DNA of 64,000 nt from Riptortus pedestris (Eukaryota > Arthropoda > Insecta > Hemiptera > Alydidae), in contig CM032228.1 of NCBI GenBank assembly GCA_019009955.1, positions 177,258,501-177,322,500 of the forward strand, given 5' to 3'. A program made the position numbers and the translations under genes. Below, in pieces: positions 23,400 through 36,962 of this stretch (its first letter is position 1; each line of letters begins with the position of its first letter). The notes below the pieces were generated by a model. That model was not told where the DNA came from, did no database searches, and saw only the letters and a program-made list of their open reading frames with translations.

Positions 23400-25550
23400 T
23401 TTCAAAGACCTAGTAGTCCTATCTGATTTAATTTAGAAAATAATTGAAAAAAAAAAACTAAAGTATATTAAAAATACTCTTGTCGGAGCTAACCTGCGCG
23501 CTTGTTTTTTGAAGTTTTTAAGGCGTTTCCACCTTTAAAATTTGTGGTATCCGCGAATAACAGTAGAACACTTTCAATTTTAATTTAAGAAATTAAAATA
23601 TTTAACTTTTTTGTGTAATGGCATAATATGTGGAATTTTTTGACTTTATGAACCCAAGATGTCAAAAACCAAATCGGAAATATCTCCTGTATTAACTAAT
23701 TCCTATGCATCGAATTGAAAAATTGTATTTATCATAATATGTAGAAATGTTCTGTACACGTTTTCTGCACGTCTAACAGCTACAGAGAAATTTCAGATAT
23801 GTGTGTGCCACTTTTGCTGAATTCTCCAATGATCAACCGATTTTACTGTTTCTAATTTGATAATTCACACCCGCACGCATGTTTACCTTTGTTTATGTTG
23901 ATGTATTTTTTTCCCCACAATTTGGTCTAGTCACCCCAATATATGACTTTTGACTGTTAGCTCCGTATATAGAACATCAAATATTCAGTAAATTTCTTTA
24001 TGTGCTTAATATATTACCAGTTTTAACACCAATCCTTAAAATATCTCCCTTAAGTACTCTTATAAATTTTTAAAATAATAATTATTGATCAGGTCTCATT
24101 AGTATCAAAAGTTTATATCGTTTTTAAGAAAATAATCATCTTCGGAACTACATTAGAATACCAAGTGAGAACAGAGTCTCGAAGGAAATTATTTAATTAG
24201 ATACAGGGGCCTTAAAATTGAAATAGAATAATGGTCTGGAAATCAATACAGATTTTCCAACAGAATGACAGATCAAAGAGCTCCCCGAGTGTTACTTCAG
24301 TCGATTTTTAGAGTTGGAAATAGATCTGTATTACATCTAACTTCAGGACGGGTATTTTAAGAAACCGAAGGGTTTGTAATGACTATCCAGGATTAAGGAA
24401 TTGGAAGTAAATCCTACAAATGGCATCTGTTTAAAGATAATATTTCCGAGAAAGTTTTCCCCTCCTCCATATTCTATCATATACTTCTGTGTAGGTATAA
24501 GATTTATAAGTATTCATTATTCTAATCGTTGTTGGGTGTGGTGATGCTTGAGCTTTTTTTTCCTAGTTTTGTTAATTAAGAGTTCAGGGCAAAGGTTACT
24601 ATCCAACATGTTGTATATTTCCATTTTAACATAAAGTAAATGTTTTTAGGTTAGTTTCGTATAGTATTCTTAAATATTTCTATAATTTATTTCCTTTCTA
24701 GTGGTGTTCTGGGTAAAAGTAATATATTTTAGGATTTCATCAGAGATTGTTTGTTTCTAGTCCATTTCGTTCCTATGTTATTATTTTCCAACATAATCTA
24801 GTTCAGCCGATCACTCCTATTTGATTTGTGAATATTCTATGTCCGGATAGAATTATTTGGCTGTTGAAAGAACCTTCCCCAATCTCATTAAAAAAGTTTT
24901 TTTTTAATATTTTTCATTGCAGGAAAATATATTTCTTTGTTTAATTTCATTGTTAGATCACAGCACTCATCGTTATAGAAATTGTTTGTGCATATTGTGG
25001 TTTTTATCAATCAGATCAGCTGATTGGAAGTTTTACCATGGTGATTTTCTCATCAAAGAAAACTTCTTTTCCATATTATAGGGAAAACCCATTGTTTTAT
25101 CAATGTATAAATGAATCTGATATAATCTACCTCTCCCGGATATAGGATCTTTTAGAAGTAGTTCTCTGAATACCAAAAGCATTATTAAAAAAATTCTTTG
25201 GGATGTTGATTGTTTGTTATTTCAGACTTAAATAGGTACCCCACCAAGGAAGCTTGATGATTTGCAGAATGAGTTGATAGACCAACCTTTTTCTCTTATA
25301 AAAATAAAGTTCCAGGTACATGAACAAATGATTAGGAACAAAAGACAACTTGGCCGACTTATTAGGATCTAAAGATGGAAAAAATGTTAGTATTCCACTA
25401 ACGTCAAATATTCTTAACAAATTTCCGGAAGTAGGATAATCAATCGCTAATGAGAGAAGAGGAATGACTTAAGAGCGTCATGTCGCTTTACGTCAAACCA
25501 ACTCTTAAACATTCAGGTTAAATGAGAGAATTTTCGTAAAGAACTGTTAT
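23400..25550. other. AT-rich spacer
   Basis: No gene, element or RNA recognised. Confidence 0.4.
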
Positions 25551-25553
25551 TTC

Positions 25554-25890
25554 AACCTTAATTCATAGGAAAACTTTCTTAGCCTAAATGGAGGAACTCA
25601 AACAGATGGTCGTAATGGGGTCACATAATTCCGATCATATTCACGTAAGCTTCATAATGACCTGTACTCGAACCTTAATTCGTTGGAAACTTTTCTTATG
25701 TTGAAAGGAAGAATGTCAAATGATTGTTGTAGAAGTGTCCCAAATATTTGATTTGCGTTAGCGTGATACTACTATTTACGAAAGTAAAGACCTTAACTCT
25801 GGTCGCAAATTCTGTAACAAAAATTTCTTAAATTCCAGAACTCAAAGAGAATGTTTCTTACACTTTATACTGGAACGTGAAGAAAAATTC
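25554..25890 (+). repeat. degenerate tandem repeat, period ~117 bp
   Basis: Three diverged units start AACCTTAATTCATAGGAAA (25,554), AACCTTAATTCGTTGGAAA (25,671) and GACCTTAACTCTGG (about 25,789). Each is followed by TTTCTTA and a GGAAGAA/GGAGGAACTCAAA-like part. The units are too diverged to be recent. Confidence 0.55.
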
Positions 25891-27215
25891 GTAGAAACGT
25901 CATGGATATTTGGAAATGCCAGCACGAAATTTCTTAAGGAGCTTATACTTTTACTAAATGTTCGGTTACTGGAAAGTGTCTGACCACAGCGAGATTAGGA
26001 CAGTCATATTTTTAGAAAATGTGGTTGGGGAAAAGAGTTTCTTCATATTGCAAAACTTACTTTATCTATAAATTATCTTAGCGAAAATCATTGCGTACAT
26101 TTTCTTAGCTCATCCCATCATTTTTACTTCCCGTCGGCGTCTACACATTCTATGTCGTCCTTTTTCTCCAACGTTATTTCTGGTTAGATACACATTTTAA
26201 TTACGGCCCACTTCGCGATGGTTAATATGAATATGTTATCTAGAGATAGCATATAGATCACTCATTTATAGATACAGTGAGACTAAGTTTTTTGTTATAT
26301 GACAAATCAAATGAAATTCTACAATTAGGAATTCAGAGAGTATTAATTTATAAATGACTCCAGAGATTTTTTTCCGACTGTTTAATCTCCTCTAAGTACT
26401 GATTTTCTCTTCAAAACTAACTGTTCTCACAATCTTAACTAAAGAGTCAGTGGAAATACATATGAGAACACACCACATTAATAGATCGTATTACAAGTCT
26501 ATTTATACCACTGAAGTAATAGAAATAAGACTTCGGAAATAAGTATATATTACTAATGATTAACGCTAACAATTATGATGGGGGGGGGGAGTGAATTGAA
26601 GTATATTTGAGTAGGTGGTAGTATAAATTTAATGCACGAGAAGAATAAGAAAAGAAAAAAGTGGTTTTCGTCATGTCAAAGATGTTGTCATATCTGGCTG
26701 GTAGAGATCATTATAAAAAATCTCTAATGGTTATCAGAAATTAGTCTGACTAATCAACTTCAGGCTTTGAGCAAAAATGATATAAAAGGAGCTGATATAT
26801 TTCAAACAAATTGGTATATTCTGTGCAAATAAAATCGAAGTGGCCATCTCTCCCAGCAAAAGGAAGCAATTTGCCATGTGGGCTTTCAAACGTGGTGCTA
26901 ACAGATTGTTATCATGACAGATAGCTCGTTCTATCACCAAACACCAAATCAACTATATCTGACAATCTGTACCTACGTGAAATATGCTCTGGTTTGTGAA
27001 TCTGATCAAAATTAAAATGTTTTCTGTGCTTGAGATAATAATTGGTGGAATAAATAAAGTTTTGGACTAAGAAAAAATTAGAGATTATGCAACGCTTACT
27101 TCATTAATATTAACATAAAGAGACATTAATAACAATAACTAGTTAGAAATGAAAATTCTACGAATTGTTAAATCTATTATATTTCATTCACCCTCAGATG
27201 GCTAAATTGCTTTTT
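25891..27215. other. AT-rich spacer
   Basis: G-run at about 26,580-26,589. No recognised gene or element. Confidence 0.4.
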
Positions 27216-27224
27216 TTTTCTTTT

Positions 27225-27395
27225 ATTAACGTCCACTTTTTGCAACTAAGGCTATTGGGACGGGTTATCTACAGGTTACAACCCATTTCTAGCCAGGGTG
27301 GGACTAAGGATTTTATTTAATGATTTCCGTCACTAAACAAATTTCTCTGCCCAGGCGGAAATCGAACTCGCCACTCTAGTTTACCATGTGAGATT
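27225..27395 (-). mobile_element. tRNA-derived SINE, head truncated
   Basis: Minus-strand copy with tail (TTATTAACGTCCACTTTTTGC), body (AGCCAGGGTGGGAC) and B-box region (ATCGAACTCGCCACT). It stops just after ACCATGTGAGATTAAG, so the A box side is missing. Confidence 0.85.
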
Positions 27396-30158
27396 AAGTA
27401 AATCTTAAATTGATTAGTTTTAGAAAATAATTTAAAATGAAGCCTACGGAAATTGTTCTTGTTTAGTTGAAGAATGTCTTTCTGCTATGGGCGAAATCAC
27501 ATCAAGAAGTAGGTGCAACTTATGTTTGTCCGTTTCTAAATTTTACATTTCATCATTTCAACTATTGACTAAAACTCATATTCATTAAGAACCTTTGGAG
27601 CAGGGTACTTAAGCATATTTGCACTATTATGCAACGCATCGATAAATGCTTTAAAATTAATCTTATTAACAAAGTAATGTTCTACATTTTTTGCTTTGAA
27701 TCCGCTAACTCTTTTTTAGTCTACTTTTAAGTGTATATATTCTAGCAGAGAAAGAATACGTGTTGTATATAAGTGTACATTGCTCTACCAGAGAGTTTTG
27801 TTTCTTTCTTATTACACCATTTTTTCTGGATAATTTATTTATTTTGTAGATAATGCCTAGAAAACCTTTCGGGCATTTTGATCTGTGAGTAACAGTCAAT
27901 AGTAGTCAATATTTTACAATTACATAAGTACATTGTTATCACAAATACAAAACTTTGAATTAAACCATGTTTCAATTTAATTTCTTAATTCGGCCAGGTC
28001 CTAAAAAATGGAAAAAGATAAATGCTGAGATAATGTTTAGTTTGACAAAATTAAGGAAATTACCAAATTACTTTAGTGAGGCGAACTGTCGGAATTATGT
28101 AGAGGTAATAAGTGTCGCAGGTAACAGGCGTTAGAATACGATTATCGGATAGAAAGCTCCTAATGGTCTCTGGGATAGCGAGAATTATGCTCCATTTATC
28201 CTAATTAGGCCTTACTTTGGATTAAGGCTGGCCTCTAGGATTTAACTGAATATAAACGACAGCCGACCAACTCACTAGGGTATATTGAAAAAAAGAAAGG
28301 AAAAGAAATTTATTTGAAGAAAGACTAACCGATTGAATCTCACAGTCACTCAATTTAAAAAAAAAAAGTTTATTATTAAAAGAAATGATTAGAAAACTAC
28401 TAATGATAACCAATGGATTCATATTTAGTGATATTTGAGTTTCCATTAATTATTTCCTCTGCCACAATGAACGAATGCTATTTAAGATTTTTTGAATTTA
28501 TTTCCGTATTTCAACTAACTTGACTATGGACCTATGAAAGGAATTAATAGAGATATAACATGTTTTTAAATGTAGTTTAATATAACCTTAAAAAAAGAGT
28601 AGTCAATACGTACGCTGAAAATTATTATTAAGGATGTTCCATTTATTCTAGGTGGGATATCATTAAAAAAATAATTTATGGAAATAGAAGTCTCTCCTGT
28701 AAACAAAAATTGAGTTTGTTCACTATTCTGTGGTTTTTGAAACTTACATTAATTATCCAGCAATTAAAATATTTCCTTCCACTTAATGGTAAAGTGATTA
28801 TTTTTCTATATGGAGTTATTTGTTCTTTTGCTTCTAGTAATCTTCCACTCCTACTTTGACATTTGAGCTTTAAGCAATTATATCAATAAACGTTCCTTTT
28901 AAATTTCACTTTTTTTGTAGGGTTCTTAAAGGGTTAAAAAATAACAGATAACAGAATTTTCAGAATATTTAAATTTTTGCAGGAATGCTAAACATGTGGC
29001 TTACGTTTTTTGAGAAAACCACATTTATAAAAGGCATTTCTTCCAAGGTTAAATCCCACTCCATGGTTTTATAATTTAAGCACCCTCCCTTATTTAATTA
29101 GCGTTACATAATAATACTTAATTTTATAAGAGAATAACATAGTATAATGGATTGGTTCACAAAAAATGATACACTAAACCTCAATCCACTACCAATTATT
29201 AAAAAAATATGGACGATTCCTTCACTGCTTTAATTTTCCTTATTGGTGGGTTCAACAAATCCAAGAAGTCCTGTAAGGGCGTAGGAAGAAAGCTCGGATT
29301 TCAACGAACTCTACTTCCTCGTAGACGAGCACAAGACTCCGAAAATAGACTGCCTGTACACTTGACTCAGTACTTGTTAGAGAATGTTATTTTTGTAGAA
29401 GTTAACATAACTTTACTACAGTTCATTGGATACATCAAACTTAATTATTCAACTTTACTTCAAATGATATCTAAATCTCTTTAGAAACAAATGTAAGTAT
29501 ATAATCTATTCTTCATTACTGCCTCAATGAATTTTACCATTGTAATTTAGGTTTTCAGTTTCAAGATTTGTTCTTTGACAATAAAAGAATAGCTGAAAGT
29601 GAATAGAGGCAATAGACACCTTGAAATCTTCATTTTGATATTTTAATCTTAATCGTCTATTAAATTGGAAAATTATATACATTTTAGGAACGAAAAATAT
29701 CTCACTAATTTGAAGCAGTTAAATATAGCGCAAAGTAAACGTCGAGCATCCACTTTCTTTGTATTTTGAGGTAAGACAAATATTTACTAGGGTATCTAAA
29801 CTCAATTTTATTCCTGTCTTGCAATAAGTCTTCCTAAAAGCACATAAGCTATGAAACAGTGGTTAAAACAATTTAAAGGTTCCTTTGTCAGGAATAATGT
29901 ATCTCCATTGTCTGAAAAATCTGACATTTTTCGTTTTGTTAACTCGGAATACCACTGGCGACATTTAAACCCAACAAAACAGTAATTGAATATTATTTTC
30001 CTCCAGCATTTATCATTTATCAATGAAGTCGATGGATGCTACCATGAACTATGAAAGGACTAGTTGTTCAAAATATTTATCTCTAATAATAAAAAAAATC
30101 TATGAACACTCTTATTACTATTATTAATTATATACCTTAAAACACGCACGCACGCACA

Positions 30159-30195
<37 letters not shown>

Positions 30196-33100
30196 TCATT
30201 TAATGTGATTGCCTAAAATGTTTAAATTGAAAAGATATATATGAGTTAAGAGGGAAAGCATTGACGTCACTTGAGACATCCAAAACTAAAGGGAAAGGCT
30301 TGGAGAACACGGTCCCTGTATTTTTATAAATGTGTACAGCCGTTCGAAGGGACATTACTCAGACTGTTCAGATCCAGCTCCATTTCCTTAAGCCCTAAAC
30401 CTGGAGGAAATTGCTTCTACTGATTTATCGTTCTGGGCTACCCAGGACCTAAGGGGGGGGGTACTACATCCTACCTGTGTATGCTACACACTCAAAAGAT
30501 TTACACATTTTTTTTAATGCTCGTCAAAAGTCCAAAAGATATGAGACTGCATGAAAATAAACTAATAAAATAAAACACTCCTTGAACGTGTAGGATATAT
30601 ACTAAATATGAACAACATTATTTGAGGGGATGTGTATTTTAATACTCGCTATTAAATATATATAAAACATTATATTAAATATATAAATATAACATTATTA
30701 ATGCCTTATAATTGTTCATTGTATTATTTTAATAAAATTATTAGTTGTCCCTAATTAGTGTAATATTCATTTTTCATTGAAATATTTCTTGGAGGAAAGT
30801 TTAATGAACGAGAATGTAATATTATTTTTTTTTCTTTCCAAATTTCAGTAAGGAATAAAATATTCGTTCATTTTAAACCAGTTTTGTTCGTAATTGGACA
30901 ATTGAGGATTATAATAGTTATATTGGATTGAGGGTTATAATTGTTTAGAATGCGGTCTAAATCTGCATTAATTATTTTGTGACCTCATTTTAAAGCTGTT
31001 TAGAACATTTAATCCAAAATAATTTAACTGGACTCATATATGAAACTCAGCCAGTGTTCAATAGACTAAGTCCCTTCGTAAAATAGTTCTCTTTTTAATT
31101 TTATATTTCTTCTAGTAATTTACATTAATTTATTTTTTGTCATACTAAATTACCGTCAAATTATTTTTATTTGATTTTCTATATGTGAATAGAACGTTTT
31201 ATCTTACTCATCGGTGTTTAATAGTCCTTGCGGATGAATTACATAATTTTGTGTTAATTTCAACAGTTTCATAGTTAGTAAAAACATCATTATTTTGGCT
31301 GATATTAAAGTTTATTTTCTCTTTTACATAAGGAAATCATTCTAAGCTATATAGTTTGTGAGGTGATTAATTTAATTTAAATTACTGAGTTATATTAACC
31401 AATTTGATGAGATATTAACAATGTGAAGCATTATAGGATGTAATAAGTTACACTCACGTAACACGAGGTTCTCCCCGAGTGTCTCATCGGTAGGGTTTGA
31501 CACTAAAATTGTCCATTTTAATTGGCTTTATCCAGAAATAGCATCTGTTGAGGTTGGACCGAAGACAAATTTACACTGAAATTTCTTCAAATCTTTACGA
31601 ATCTTTGTAAATGAGTGACCTTGAAACAAGAACAGTTTTTTTGGAACCTAACATCATAGACTTTTTCCCCCGGAAAATAAAGGTCTAGTAGGTTTAATGG
31701 GTAGAGTCGCCTAAATGGGGAGGTTTACAGGGGTAAACTAAAAAATCGAAGTACCTCCGTTAATATCAGTCACATCAAAACTTGTTTTATAACACAATAT
31801 TTGCAAAATTAATTTACTCCAACTTTTGTTCTATGAAATTGTTTGTCAACGGTTATTACATTAACAGTATTTTTTTTTATTTTTTAACTTACTTAAGATG
31901 TTTTTTTAATAGTTTAACTAGGTACTAGACTCCACCTCTATATCTTTACTTTACTTCCTTATCATAACTATACCTTTCAACATAATTATTATAATTACAC
32001 TGCACTGTGGTTTTATTTAGGTTTATACGAGTTGTTTTAGCATATATCATACTGTTAATGCAGGCATGTTTTATGTATGTTTATTTCGGCATTATGTCGG
32101 ATCTATGACAAAAAGTTCTGTTGAAACTGATATATTTATGTTACATAAATTCTAGGCACTTTAGAAAAACTGTCAATTTCGCAGCTCTAGAGTGATGGAC
32201 GTTTTACGCAATGACTAAAATAAAATGAAGAGTTACAGGATTTAATTTATGTTAAATATACACACTCTCACACTCATGCATACTTATTTTTGTGTACTTT
32301 TACATTACTAACAGTTACTGAGAAATTTCAAATTGTATGTTATACTTTATATACAATACACTCCCCTAAACTATTTCGACGGGTTTTAAAGAAAACTAGA
32401 TTTTTCATAAGGGATATATTGTGGGGGTGGGACTAAAAACCAGTGGAGCTTGTCGAACATCAACTAGTAAAATGGGAGCCCTGGGAAGAAGCAAGAAAAT
32501 GTGATATGTTTACTTTATACACCTGTAGATGAAACATCATTGTTTAGAATAAACAATTAGAGATAAAAGGCGAAGTAGTGTCCGTTGCCAGTGGAAATCC
32601 TTAAGGCTCTCTCCTTCTCTTTCAGCAACATAGGTTTTGAAGTTCTATCTCATAGAAATCTGTTAGCACATTTTCAAGATTCAGGAATAATACTAAATAC
32701 ATTTGTTTAAGGATAATGCTGAACCCTTGTTATACAACAAGGGAATACCATCTCTTAATTGGTTAAATTCCAAATTTAACCACTCATCGGATGATTCAAA
32801 AATATAAATGTATTGTTCTCAAACGACAAATCCTTTTTTTTTTCTTTTTTTTTTTTATTACTCTTGTATTATTGTTTTATATTTCAAACGGTCTTCTTGC
32901 TGTGGAAAAATAGTATTCTATATTTTTTTTTGAATTATATAACCATTTTATATTATTGTTTGTACCCAATGGTGTGGTTGTACTCATCAAGCATGAGTGG
33001 CAAGGCTGTAGTAATAAAATTAAATATCTATTTTGACTACTATGGCAGAGCCCTTATTTTAACTGTACGCTATTCCTAAGGACTGCAATGGCTGGTCGCT

Positions 33101-33452
33101 GGATGTTTTGAACAATTTATGACAAAAAAATTAAAAATATTGTGACCACTTGAGGCACATTACAATATACCTCAGGTATAAAGATCTTTCAAAAGAGATT
33201 GAATAGATTTTTATTAAAGGTTAAAGGTAAATGTTTTATTATCTGTCATGCCATCAGGAGACTCGAGGAAAATAATTATATCATTCTAGAGAATTTGAAA
33301 ACCAAACCCATTTCACTAATAGGAAATCCGTTAAAAAAAATATCTGAACAAACTTTTTCTATCGGTCTTTAATCTTCTCATGTTCGTTGTCATGAATCGT
33401 TGACATAAAAAGCTTTTGGTAGGCTGATAGAATTTAAGTAAAGTATAAATAC
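27396..33452. other. long AT-rich spacer
   Basis: About 6 kb with no recognised gene or transposable element. It contains a (CA)n tract (listed separately), G-run at about 30,450 and homopolymer T runs near 32,830. The open frame 29,209-29,484 (91 codons) and other small frames show no known motif. About 31,730-31,810 carries faint HINE-interior resemblance (CCTCCGTTAATATC, AACACAATATTTGC). Confidence 0.35.
30141..30192. repeat. (CA)n microsatellite
   Basis: (CACG)n passing into an uninterrupted CA run. Confidence 0.95.
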
Positions 33453-33456
33453 ATAT

Positions 33457-34016
33457 TGTTGCAAAAATTAAATACATGGAAAATTAAACAGAGATAGTCA
33501 AGTATTTGGGAAGTGCGGAGATGATCATAGGTGCCGCCATATGGTCCTGCCCGTCCTCGGCAATTCCAGTCCAGATCTAGAAGAGTCAAGACAATTCCGC
33601 TTTGATGTTCGCCGACTAGCTATAATAAGGGACGCAGCCTGCCACGAGTCAGTTAGTTTGTTCTCAGCTGTCTTCAAGTGATCATCAGTGCGTTCAGTGC
33701 AGCTTTAGTGGACAGTGCGACTTAGTTGCAGAATAGTGCCGTGTTTAAGACAGTGCAGTGCCGTTAACTTCCCGAAGATCAGTGCAGTGCCGTGTTTTTC
33801 TGAACCTCAGTGATTGTGAGGACTGTGTAATAAGAAGAACAGTGAAGCTATCAGTGCATACTGTGAGTAATAGTTAAGAATAATTAACCAAGTGTGTAGT
33901 GCATTGTTAAATAAATTGTGCAGTGATAAAAACTCTGAAGCTTGTGTGTTTAATTTTGCAATCCAAAAGAACTCTAATAAACAACGTTTATTACTGATTT
34001 TGTAATAAATGTAACA
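33457..34016 (+). mobile_element. solo LTR with ATAT target duplication
   Basis: A 560-bp unit begins TGTTGC and ends GTAACA, so it has TG...CA ends. It is flanked by ATAT on both sides (33,453-33,456 and 34,017-34,020). It is GC-richer than its surroundings. Inside is a TATA-like CTATAATAAGGGACGC at about 33,618, then AGTCAGTTAGTTTG as a plausible transcription start region, several AGTGCAGTGCCGTG repeats, and late AATAAA signals near 33,910 and 33,976. These are the parts of a retrotransposon LTR, and a 4-bp duplication fits Ty3/gypsy-type integrases. No internal coding region adjoins, so it is probably a recombination-derived solo LTR. Confidence 0.75.
33618..33660 (+). promoter_or_regulatory. 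putative LTR core promoter
   Basis: TATAATA about 30 bp upstream of CGAGTCAGTTAGTTTG, an arthropod-initiator-like TCAGT. Position inside the LTR fits the U3/R boundary. Confidence 0.4.
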
Positions 34017-34020
34017 ATAT

Positions 34021-35755
34021 TATGGACTAGCTATTGTCAATAATCACTACAAATGAAGTGATTTGGTAAAATACTCACACAAGAAACAAAAAACCAGGAG
34101 CCAATTCGTGACAAAATGTTTAATAGGGCATAGCGTTTTCAAGGCAATAACCTAATCTTCAATGCAGTCATAGACTTGTTCAAGCTTACACACCTTTGAC
34201 TGCAATGAAGTTAGGGTTATTGCTTGGAAATTTACCGTAACTTTAAATAGTTTCTATTAATCCTGTTAGTCTACTGAAGTTCCTGGTATCATTCCTTTCA
34301 CTGGAATCTACTAACGATATGATTAAAATTCTTAACGATAAGCGTACACAGTTTATGTACAGTTGATAGTGAACAAATTTGTTAGGATCACGCAAGCAAA
34401 ACTTGGGAGATTGTAGATTATTTTTCTTATAAAACAGAACAGATGTACTCCACGCGCTCAGTAAAGAACTATAAAAAGAACTACTGTTGCAGTGACAAAT
34501 TATAACTAGCTCACATTACTGAGCTTGTGGATGTTTCTAATTCATTTATTCATGTCCGAATGTTTCTCAAAACTATCTTAATTCTGAGTAAAGGATGTTC
34601 TTTTTTTTCGGTTGTGAGCCACTGTTGGTTCAAGAATACTTTACGAAAGTGAATATTCCTTGGTGAGTTGCACAACTTCCTAAGAGAACTTAAGAAATCT
34701 CCTTGAACGATAATTCTGCATAGCCAAGAAGTTCACTTAATTAGAATTTTAAAGTAGTCCAGCTCATTTGAGAAATATCTTAACAGTGGAACGAGATAAA
34801 ACTGAACGAATAAGGCGAATGTTAAGAGACTTGCGAGAGAAGCTTACTTGGTCCTTGTACATCCTTAACTTCTCTTACAAGTCCTATATTAGAAAAGTTG
34901 AGCCTTGCCTAACTCCTTCCTGACTAGCATCGCTTTTATTGAATTTTATCTTCCACCGAGTGATTTCATATTAACCTTTTCTAGTTAAAAGACCAGGTTA
35001 CCGTCACGCAAATCCCAACTTTCCCTTTTTGCTGGTAATCCGTATTATTACTTTTCCTCAAAGAGATACCCCCAAGAAGTTAACCTGAGACAGATTGAGT
35101 AAGCTCTAAAAGTTAATTAGTTAATGATGGCAATGCTCCACGAAAATAAATGTGATTTTGGAAGAAGCAAGTCTTATCTGCCCTAAAACTCAGGTAGAAA
35201 ATCAGTATAGATGATTAACTATTTAGATTTTCACAGATTCAGAAAGTAGAATTGTATCAACGGACCATTGAAGTCATAAAAAGGTAATGAGTGTGTTATG
35301 AAATTCTAGTGTAAGTCAGCCGATTGACCGTTTCCTTAGCAGATGCTCTGAGGAATTCCATTTTTAATCAGATGTCGCTTAATATATATTATCCAGACTG
35401 TATACTTGAGTTCAAAAATGTCTATTTATCCTACCTAGTGGCAGAATAAAATAATATTGGTGTTGATTTGTTCAACTGGTTTCACTCAATCTACTTTCCT
35501 TTGAGAATATTCGTAGTGAATCTATTTTTCATCGGCAGTGATTATTACTTGCTGATTTTTCATTTTTGAACTTTTTGGGTACTTTCTGATTCTCTGTCTT
35601 TGACGTCAAAATTATTGAATCGTCGTAACTAATACCTCCAAGTTGTTATGTAAACATCTACAAGAAAACGGAACGTTTCCCCAGCACTTTCCATCCAAAC
35701 GTGGTGAGGGGATGAACTTCCCGCAAATGCTGTTTTTTTGGAAAAAAATTTGATA
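34021..35755. other. AT-rich spacer
   Basis: Nothing recognised. Confidence 0.4.
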
Positions 35756-35759
35756 TTTT

Positions 35760-36960
35760 CGATATCAAACTTATTAAGGTGTTTGTAATATGACATATTA
35801 TTGCAAATGATGTTATGTTTTTAGACTAATATGATAGTTCTAAGTATGATTCGGATTAAGAAGGTCATAAATCTCTTCCCCTACTCCTCTCATTTGATAT
35901 TTATTTTAATTTGAAAATAACCTCGTTATTTATTTCCAATAAACATTTAAACTATAAGAGAATTGCGATTATTTAATTTGTAGAATGCATTAATTAAACA
36001 AAGTCATGCTGGATTTGCTTATCGTGTGATAGCGGAAGTTGTGCGGAATCGAACTCTTTAATTGTGGTCTATATTATCTTCTTTCCTCTGATATGTTGAC
36101 GATATTAAAATGACTATACTATCCAAAACTACTAAACTATTACTTGGTAATGTCATTATAAGAAAAGACCATATGCGTCAAACTCAATGTGATTTGGGGT
36201 TGGGGGAGGGGGGTGCTATAATCTCTTTTCCACACCTCGCTTTTACAATATAAATTAAATTATTTTTAGGGTACCACTGTTATTTATTTATACAAGGTAT
36301 ATAAATTACTAGAAAATTCGAACTTTTTGATGTTTTGAAAAAATAATTTAAGTAAAGCAATCTTGATAACACTCAAGTGGGAGCGGAAGTTGTCGGGGGT
36401 ATAAAACAATTAATTGTATTAACTTATAACAGTGAATATTCTATTATGTATATATTGGCATGTATATAGCTAAGCTCGGATTGGTTTTGATAGGAAATAT
36501 GCTCTTTATAGAAGATATTTATTTACAATAAATGCTAGCCATCATTATGATTTGAATTATTCACGATGTGTCAAACAGTGGAGAGGGATTGACTAGGGAT
36601 ATATTTTCACTTACTCTTCAAAACTAAAATGTTTATTCTATAAGTCTCCAACATGACCCTTACGGGAAAACAATACGCCCAGAGGGGACGTGTAATTGTA
36701 CACATTGAAGCCTTGCCGAAAAATAATAACATCATTATTCAGCCTTGAAATGGGAATATTTGATGTTTACACTCCAAACAAATGTCTGATACTGCGTTTA
36801 CCAACTTAAATAAACACCTTTGAAATCCGTGTATCGAACGGTTAGGTTAAATGCAAGAGGTACTAGTAATAATATTCACGGGGAAACTATTAAAACTTTT
36901 ACTTTTATAGTGGCATTTTTATTGTAATTCAACTTAAATTTTATGCCTTCAGTCATTTTT
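35760..36960 (-). mobile_element. CTAGC-element variant with 5' extension
   Basis: On the minus strand it reads AAGGCTGAATAATGATG, CGGCAAGGCTTCAATG, CCCGTAAGGGTCA, then GGTACCCTAAAAATAATTTA and the AATCCGAATCATACTTAG block. These are collinear with 6.3-7.4 kb. Instead of the ACTAGC start it has about 200 bp of additional sequence (to about 36,960) shared with the copy at 39.1 kb. The 295-bp modules are absent. Confidence 0.7.
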
Positions 36961-36962
36961 AA

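Noticed and set aside
29209..29484. 91-codon frame MDDSFTALIFL
   Set aside because: No recognised domain. The length is compatible with chance in AT-rich DNA.
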